Below, piece after piece: positions 57,430 to 64,000 of a stretch of DNA of 64,000 nucleotides. Position 1 is the stretch's first letter. Each line of letters starts with the position of its first letter. The position numbers were made by a program, and so were the translations under genes. The DNA comes from Cenococcum geophilum 1.58 (taxonomy: Eukaryota; Ascomycota; Dothideomycetes; Gloniales; Gloniaceae), in the NCBI GenBank assembly GCA_001692895.1, contig KV748212.1:620001-684000 (forward strand), given 5' to 3'. A model generated the notes under the pieces. The model did not search any database, was not told where the DNA came from, and saw only the letters and a list, made by a program, of their open reading frames with translations.

Positions 57430-60250
57430 CGATTATAGGAAGAAATAGTATTAGGGTTAGCGGAAGACTAGGGCGGACAGGGTAGAGGTTTGTCTACGCC
57501 TAACACTATAACTAGGTTGTATTATAGCAATTAGTTTAATAGACCTAGAAGAATTACTATCTATTATTAAGGAAGCTTGGTATAAGGAAAATATTCTATT
57601 ATAGATAGCCGTTCTAAAAGTATATCTTAAACGAATACTCCAGCATATAAACCTAAGAGGCCGCTATTAAACCCCTCATTTTAAATAGATACGCACCTTA
57701 AAATGTCTAATATTTAGTTTTAGTAATATACTTCTTATTACATGCACAGGTTTAGAAAGAGTCTTATTTTTTATACTTTTTTAATCTTAATAGGCAAGAT
57801 CACTATCTAGATAGTCCTACTAAGTAAGCTTAGCGATAAATAGTTGGATAATATCCGGAAGCTTAATAATTCTAATCCGTACCTTATTACTACTAAGAGT
57901 AGGAGCCTAGATAGGGCCCTAATTAAAAAAGTAAAGGATGGTGTATATATATACGTACTTCTTAGTCCTAAGTAGGCCTTATTAAAGTCTTTCTGGGATA
58001 TGTTAAAGAGCCTAGAACTATAGGCTAGGATTAGACTTATTATAATTAATAAGTATTATCTAGTAAAGCAATAGGAATCGTTCTAACCGACGTTTATAAT
58101 ATTAGGCGAGCTATAGACAATACTTCGTTAAGATATAGTTTAGTTTAGTTATTCTGCTACACTTAATAAAGAGGCAGAACAACTAGTTCTTAGCAACGCC
58201 GGTTTTCGCTCTATAGGTAACTGCATATACCAAACTAAGGTTATTAGGACTTCTATAGATCGCCCTAATATCTTAATCTACGTACTGCCGCTTAGTAAAG
58301 GTAAGGTGGATTTATAGGACGCACTATACTTTCTATTAAACGCGTATATAGATTTAGATACCGCAGTCCCGGAGTAAATATTAAAGACGATTGTCTTTAT
58401 AGACGGTCGTCGGTCCGTCTAGAAAGCAGCAGTATACTTCTAAAGAGCACTCCTTATAAAGACTTTAACCTTTATACCTAATAAACAGTATACTACTAAT
58501 ACTAATAATAAAGCTTATTGCGTTACTAATGTGGTCCAGGTATATACTATATATATTTAAGAGTATAATCGTACTACTCAATATAAAGAGTTTAAGAAAT
58601 CCTTATCGTCTATAAGGATTATAGTGGCAACAACCTCTCTTAGCATAGGTATTAATATCCTAGATATTAAATAGGTAGCGCTTTAAAAGTTTTTAATTAT
58701 AAAGAGTCTTACAGATTATTGGTAGCGTCTTAGTTGTAGTGGACGGGGCTATAGTTAGACTAGTAAAGGTTACATATTTTTGCCGTATTAGGCCTTTAAT
58801 ATAGAAGGTGTTAATAGACTAGAAATTAAACAGCTATAGTTATAATTAGACGCACCTTAGAAGACCACTTATAGGCTATATTAAAATCGACTACTAGTTA
58901 ATTAAGTAATAGCACGTAGTTAACTAGCCAACGGCTATACGCCTAGCGATGTAAGTAACACGGAAAGTATTTCCTTTTAGATATTAGCTTTAAGCCAAGC
59001 TCCTACTCCTATTAATAAAGCTATAACGACTAGATTTTAGAGTAAGGTAGAGATATCTTATCGCGCCAGGCTATTAGCTATATAAATAGAAATAATTAAC
59101 GGTATATACTATTAAAAGGCCTTTCTAACTTACCTTAGTGAGGATAAGTTACCACTATAAGTTTAGGTTACCCGCGTACCGCTAGATTAATATTATAGTT
59201 GTTATAATCTAGCACTGCTTCTAACTCTTACTTAGGCTCCAGATATTCCACAACTAATTACTTAGCTAAGAAATAGTACGCGAGCTTACCTTACCCTAAC
59301 TCTTATTAATAAATAGGCAACTACGTAGGTAGAAGCATTATATAGCAGTATATATAGGCACATCCCTATACCGCTATCTACGTATATAAATATAATATAC
59401 CGCTAGCAGCTTGCGTATACGTATAAACTAGGACTAAACTTTTAGGACACGCTAACCTTTAATTATCTTTATACTAAAGCTTCTTTACTTTAAATATAGC
59501 CTTATAGAGAGGAATCTAGGCAACTATTAGTAAAGCAACTTTAGTACTTTATTAAGGAGGTTAACAATTTATATACTAAGATAAAGGATATAAGACATAT
59601 AAGAAAGTAATAATAGCAGCTATAGGAGCTATAAGGCCAGTATAGTTAGGAATCTCATACCAGTGCATCCAATTACGCCGTAACTATTTGCAAAAGGGAT
59701 AACACTCTTACTATACAGGTTATAAGACAAGAGGTATTAAGGGCTGCATAGTTATATGTAATTAAGACGGCTAGAGCAAATAAGCGTATATCGTTAGATA
59801 TAGCGAGAGTTAGTACACTGCCATTAACCTTATAACTAGAAGAATGGGTTAACGGAGTTATTAGTATACTAGTATTACTATTACTAACCTTACCTATCCC
59901 ACCTAAGGGTGTACTAAAAGGTATTTAATGTGCTATAAGACAGCTTAAATAAGCTCGCACTTTAGGAGTAAATATTGCTAGGTATAGCCCTAATAGCAGC
60001 CGGTTAAATATCTAGTAGCTAGTTATTAATATATTAGATACGCAGATAAGCGCTACTCCTAGTTAAAAAAGATAAAGGTAGAGGTATAAAAGTATAGAGC
60101 CTACTACCCCATTAATACGTTAGTTGCCATTAGTAAAAAGAGATTTAAATACTAATAAAATACTAACCTTTACACCTATTTTAAAGAGAGGGCGTATAAG
60201 GTAAGCGACTCTAAAGGGTCTAGAGAACTTTTATATTAATATATAGAATA
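57430..60250 (+). pseudogene. RecQ-like DEAD/H helicase remnant, RIP-mutated
   Basis: The plus strand carries one long coding remnant with TAG/TAA at many codons. Helicase text is seen from about 57900: VYIYVLLSPKQALLKSFWDM, then GLIIINKYYLV-like text (the DEAH region is altered), FSYSATLNKEAEQLVLSNAG (SAT motif III, about 58145), TSIDRPNILIYVLPL, KTIVFIDGRRSVQKAAVYF (start of the C-terminal helicase domain, about 58385), RIIVATTSLSIGINILDIK (motif V, about 58617) and WQRLSCSGRGYSQTSKGYIF (motif VI region, about 58722). A long polar C-terminal part follows, Gln-rich around 59600, ending near 60230. This matches large RecQ-like helicases carried on fungal repeats and subtelomeres. The N-terminus was not identified. 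Confidence 0.7.
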
Positions 60251-60400
60251 TATTTAATTGGCCTAGGAGTTTATAGGAGTTTATAGGAGATATTATATTA
60301 TTTTTATTGGCCTAGGAGTTTATAGAAGTTCGTAGGAAATAGTACGTTATTTTAATTAGCCTAGAAGTTTATAGTAGTTTAGAAAATTAAGAATATTAAA
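60251..60400. repeat. Clusters of the ~10-bp motif in opposite orientation, right side
   Basis: TTGGCCTAGGAGTTTATAGG at 60258 and 60310 and a degenerate version at about 60357 begin short runs of AGGAGTTTAT-like units. They are the reverse complement of the clusters at 57.2-57.4 kb, so the helicase remnant lies between inverted blocks. Similar clusters also occur at about 62000-62035 and 62103-62165. Confidence 0.7.
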
Positions 60401-60739
60401 GTAAATATAAATTAAAATTCTAATTTTATTTAATAATATCTTTAACTACTTTAAAATTGTTCTTTGCACTTATACCTATTAACTATCTCCTATTAAAGCT
60501 TTTAATAAAAAGCTTTTAAAATATCTCCTCCCGCTCTCTAGGTGCATACGTACCCCCCTAACGTCCTCCTTAATAAGGAGAGAACACTACAAGCTATAGC
60601 CCTCCTTTATTATCGCCAGCTTTGGTCTAGTAGAATTTAGGTTAAGATATAATTAGTATTAGAACTCTAACTATTAACTATAAGATATAACTAACTGGTT
60701 TTAATAGGCGCCCTCGCCCTCACCCTTACTACCGCCCTC

Positions 60740-60845
60740 CCCTCCCAACAGCAGCAGCAGTAGCAGCAGCAGTAGCAGCAGCAATAGCAGCACCGCCGCC
60801 AGCGCTGCCGCCGCCGCCGCCCGCTACTGCCGCTGCTGACGACAA
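60740..60845 (+). repeat. CAG/TAG triplet tract followed by GCC-rich tract
   Basis: An almost pure run of CAG triplets is interrupted at intervals by TAG and CAA, then gives way to a (GCC/CCG)n stretch. It looks like a poly-Gln/poly-Ala coding tract in which some CAG became TAG. This island is much richer in GC than its surroundings. Confidence 0.7.
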
Positions 60846-60939
60846 TAATAACGATAAGGATGAATGGTTTGGCAGTAGGGAGCTAAAAGAGGAGCCGTAA
60901 GTATTAATAACTGTATAGTATGTACTTAGCTTATATATA

Positions 60940-61640
60940 TTTATAGACCACTACTACTATTACTATTACCGGCCCCGGCCCTAACTTTGGCTCCTACTCC
61001 TACTTCCGCCCTAGCCCTCGCTCCCGCCCCAGCCCTCCCCCTATTACTGGCCCTCTTGCCACTAGCCCTTACTGCCGCTGGGTTTACCCTTACCTAGCGC
61101 GCTAACCCTATCCACCTGCCGTGGGCTTGGGCCCCCTATAGTAAGGCGACTGCCGCGTACGCCCCCACCGCCTAAGGCAAATAGTGGTTATAGTTGGCGG
61201 TAGGGTTAGTGGCTATAGGGCCGAATAAGTGGAGAAACTAGGGCTATATCGGCCAAATAATAGAGACGGAGTTGGGGTGGAGTTAGTAGGTAGTAAGCGA
61301 TACACTGCCTACCAAGCCTTAGGTAAAGAGTGTTAGGTGTATTCTAAAAAGGGTATATAGCAGATAAGCAGGTCTAGGGATACCTGCGCTCACTACTAAG
61401 TGGCGGCCTGTTTTGGTGGGTGCAGCCTCTTAAAGCGTAAGCGTAAGGACCCTAAGGATCCCTTACCCCTACCTCCTAGGCTAAGGTCTTTGGCGGTATA
61501 TAAGCCATCTAGTGGTCTACTACCAGGTCCTAGCAGCAGTGGCATTATAGCGTAAGGGGGAGGGAGGGGGAGGAGGAGTTAGTGTTGCTTTCTAGCACTC
61601 TAGTGCGCTAAAGTGGCGGCTTTTATAGCATATTTTTCGT
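60940..61640. other. GC-richer coding remnant of unidentified repeat
   Basis: A Pro/Ala-type low-complexity stretch (CCCGGCCCTAAC and similar, about 60970-61080) leads into sequence with plausible reading text on the plus strand (for example VKSVRCILKRVY near 61320) and several TAG codons. No family was recognised; it is probably part of a repeat element's gene. Confidence 0.35.
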
Positions 61641-61899
61641 AGGTAAGCTTTAATCCAGCTGCGTTAATTTAAGGGGTAAAACCTAAATAATAATACTATC
61701 TAATACGGGCTAAACTATAAGATATCCTTTATAGGCAAGCTTTAATCCGGCTATATTAATCTAAGGGGTAATCCTAAATAACGGTACTATCTAATACGGG
61801 CCTAACTATAAGGTGTTATAGAAGCCTTAGAGTTACCTAGTAGGTAGTATAGGTAGATAGTGGTTAAATACAGTTGCCGGGTTCTATTGTTGCCTTATA

Positions 61900-61978
61900 T
61901 ATAAAAGTTTATATAAAAGTTTATGCAAAAGGTCGTATAAAAGGTCGTGTAAAAGGTCGTGTAAAAGGTTATATAAAC
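61900..61978. repeat. 12-bp tandem repeat GGTCGTGTAAAA
   Basis: About six units of 11-12 bp, from AGTTTATATAAAA to GGTCGTGTAAAA, differing mainly by transitions. Confidence 0.75.
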
Positions 61979-61989
61979 AGAAGCGTAGG

Positions 61990-62170
61990 TATTTAATTGG
62001 CCTAGGAGTTCGCAGGAGTTCGCAGGAGTTTAAGAATTAGGTAAATTTAACCTAAGGGAGTTATTACGGGTATACTAGTTTAGAGCATTAATAAATATAG
62101 GCATTTAATTAGTCTAGGAGTTTGTAGGAGTTTATAGGAGTTTATAGAAGTTTATAGGAGTTTAGAAATT
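61990..62170. repeat. Further clusters of the AGGAGTTTAT motif
   Basis: TTGGCCTAGGAGTTCGCAGG near 62000 and TTAGTCTAGGAGTTTGTAGG near 62105 start runs of three and five units. The orientation is the same as the clusters at 60.25-60.4 kb. Confidence 0.7.
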
Positions 62171-64000
62171 AGTTAGCTACTCTAATTCCTATAAGGTCGA
62201 TTATATCGATTATTATAAGGTTAATTATTAAATTAATAACCCTATTTAACCCCTCCCCAACCTAGGCGGTATAATCTTCTATATTAGCAAATCTATTAAG
62301 ATTATCTAGGGTATTAGAAGGGTATAACCCCCTAAGTATATCTAATTATTAGACGTGCTGCTAGTTAAACTAATTAACTTTATCTACTAGTACCTTAATG
62401 CCTTCTTATAAAATGTTATAAGAATTAAAAAACTTCCTACTAGCTAATTATTTAGCACTTTACGGTTTAGCTAGATCTAAAGTAAAGATAGTATAAGCGA
62501 GTAAAAACATATCCGGTAGTATAGTAGCAGTAGTATAAGTTTTAGGTATATGCTCGCTAAATATAGCCTCTACTCTCTTACGTAACGCCCTAACTAAAGT
62601 ATTAGATAGATATACTTAGTTAAATATAATATCTATATTATAGGTTAAGTTCTTATAATACTTTATCTTAATCTTATAGCTACCGTTAAGATACTTAAGC
62701 CTAAGGTCAATTACTTTATATATAATAGCCCTACTAAGCTAGTTAATAAGCCCAGAGGATAGTATTACATACTATAATTCCAGAGTATTTACTAAGAAGA
62801 GATTCCATTAATAGAATAACATCTCGCGGCTATAGTTAAGCTAGGACGCGCTAAAAAAGTAGACAATAAAAGGGTTAACAAAGTGCCTTAGCATACCTAT
62901 ATTAGTATATTTAACAATATACCAAATAATTAGAAATAGCTTAACCTCCTAAAGCATATAACACATTATCCGGAATTCAATATCATTATAATAATAATAA
63001 TAATTCATTGCTTAACGTCCGATTTAGATCCCTATTGGGCCCACGCGGACTACTCCTTATTTACATATGGGGAGAAAACTCTATTTAAAAAAAATGAGAA
63101 AACCCCNTAATCNATCTCCCNGCCTTTTAGGACTCGCCTACTTAGCGCCTATAAGTCGCCTATAGTGCTCTACTACCTTACTATTTAACCTCCTTAGGAA
63201 CTACTGCTGCCGTAATAAGCCTATAGACGCGCTAGTATTATAAACTATTACTTTACTACTATAGAGTTACTAGGGGGCACCTACTACTCGCCCCCTTACC
63301 TTCTATTACCATTTCCCTTATAACCCGGAACTAATTTAGCACATTTTAACTAATAAGCCACTAGGTAACCGCCTTAAGGCCTTTTTATATTAAGAGTAGT
63401 ATATTATAGTTCTCTATACTAGCTACTAAGAGCATTATTTCTTAATTAGTGTATAGGGGGCATAGCAGTATTACGTATTTTAGTGTCTGTCTTAGCTAGC
63501 TACATTTATATCTTAGGCTACCTACTAAAACACCCACCTAGTAAAGCCAATCTTTTAGTCCTATTATTCCTGTTCTTAAGAGTGTTGCTATTATATTTTC
63601 TGCCTTTATTAGGCCTTCTTAGAGCCCTTAGGTATTTACCCCCTATAGTATTAACTATACTATAGCTTAGGTTTGTCTTACCTAAGTTAACCTCTATACC
63701 TTTAACTCCTATTTACCTCTCTAGCGTTGGTCTAACTAGTATTGCATTACGGTAGATGGTTTCCTAGCGTTCTTATATATTCTACTTTAGCTCCTTTCTT
63801 TATCTTACTGTTGTCTTTACTAACCTCTTACACGTCTCCCTTTTTCCTCTATATAGGCCTAGGCCCTAAAGCGGCACTATTCTTTTTCTACTTTTTTTAC
63901 CTGTTTCTCTAATATCTCTTCCCTACTTTAGGGTTATTGGTTTATTCTCCTATAGGGCACCCTAGGGTCCCTTTATAGTTTACTTAGGCATGTCTTAATA
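62171..64000. other. AT-rich RIP-like repeat sequence, unidentified
   Basis: TA-dominated sequence to the window end with a short (ATA)n run at about 62988-63005 and Ns near 63107-63121. A 60-codon frame at 63483-63665 is hydrophobic only because of base composition. No gene was recognised. It probably consists of further degenerate transposons. Confidence 0.45.

Noticed and set aside
63483..63665. 60-codon hydrophobic frame
   Set aside because: Hydrophobicity follows from T/A-rich codons in RIP-type sequence; no start context or neighbours.
62171..64000. Subtelomere suggested by the RecQ-like helicase
   Set aside because: No TTAGGG-type repeat is present and the sequence runs to the window end without change; helicase repeats can also be internal.
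1..64000. tRNA and rRNA genes
   Set aside because: Both strands were scanned by eye for B-box-like GGTTCGANNCC and rRNA core text; nothing formed a convincing cloverleaf or rRNA match. The recurring CGGTTCGATT belongs to the Crypton units.

Overview
The window is from the nuclear genome of a filamentous ascomycete (Pezizomycotina). Short introns with GT..AG ends and CTAAC/CTGAC-like branch sites, fungal versions of housekeeping proteins, and a large AT-rich block with the signature of repeat-induced point mutation (RIP) all point this way. A leotiomycete would fit several gene families, but that is only an inference. Two compartments meet at about 35.1 kb.

Compartment 1 (1-35.1 kb) has ordinary base composition. 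Eight genes look intact: an AMT/MEP ammonium transporter with Glu at the first pore-His position (2799-4616, -), AP-2 sigma adaptin (9826-10695, +), a Cdc4-type myosin essential light chain (11807-12643, +), a STEEP1-like protein (13015-13584, -) divergent from an Fhit/Aph1 HIT hydrolase (13762-14368, +), a divergent group II G-protein alpha subunit (23167-24501, +), a coiled-coil HAUS3/augmin-like protein (26686-28393, -) and a CHIP/STUB1-like TPR/U-box ubiquitin ligase (32336-33542, -). Between them is an unusual number of broken genes: a multi-pass membrane protein, a Helo-like/STAND N-terminal family gene split by a retroposon, an amino-acid permease with an internal deletion, a thymidylate synthase, a DUF6604-type protein and an F-box/LRR-like gene. 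Four or five small inverted-repeat (MITE-like) elements are also scattered here.

Compartment 2 (35.1-64 kb) is AT-rich, depleted of CpA/TpG and full of TAG/TAA in place of CAG/CAA. A MITE lies at 35788-36035. From 36.7 to 56.7 kb there is a head-to-tail array of four ~2.96-kb units. Each carries, on the minus strand, a decayed Crypton-type tyrosine recombinase (Ndc10-like domain plus GCR1_C-like domain). The fourth unit is split by a Ty3/gypsy chromovirus (47997-56167) with 211/212-bp LTRs and a 5-bp target duplication; the element contains an apparently perfect 1981-bp internal tandem duplication. From 56.7 kb onward a RIP-mutated RecQ-like helicase element is flanked by inverted clusters of a ~10-bp motif. 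A CAG/proline-codon low-complexity tract and unidentified repeat sequence follow. No tRNA, rRNA, CRISPR array or telomeric repeat was recognised.

The intact genes do not form a pathway; they are independent housekeeping or signalling genes (nitrogen uptake, endocytosis, cytokinesis, trafficking, G-protein signalling, spindle assembly, protein quality control). The main interest is the mobile-element biology of the right half and the density of gene decay on the left.
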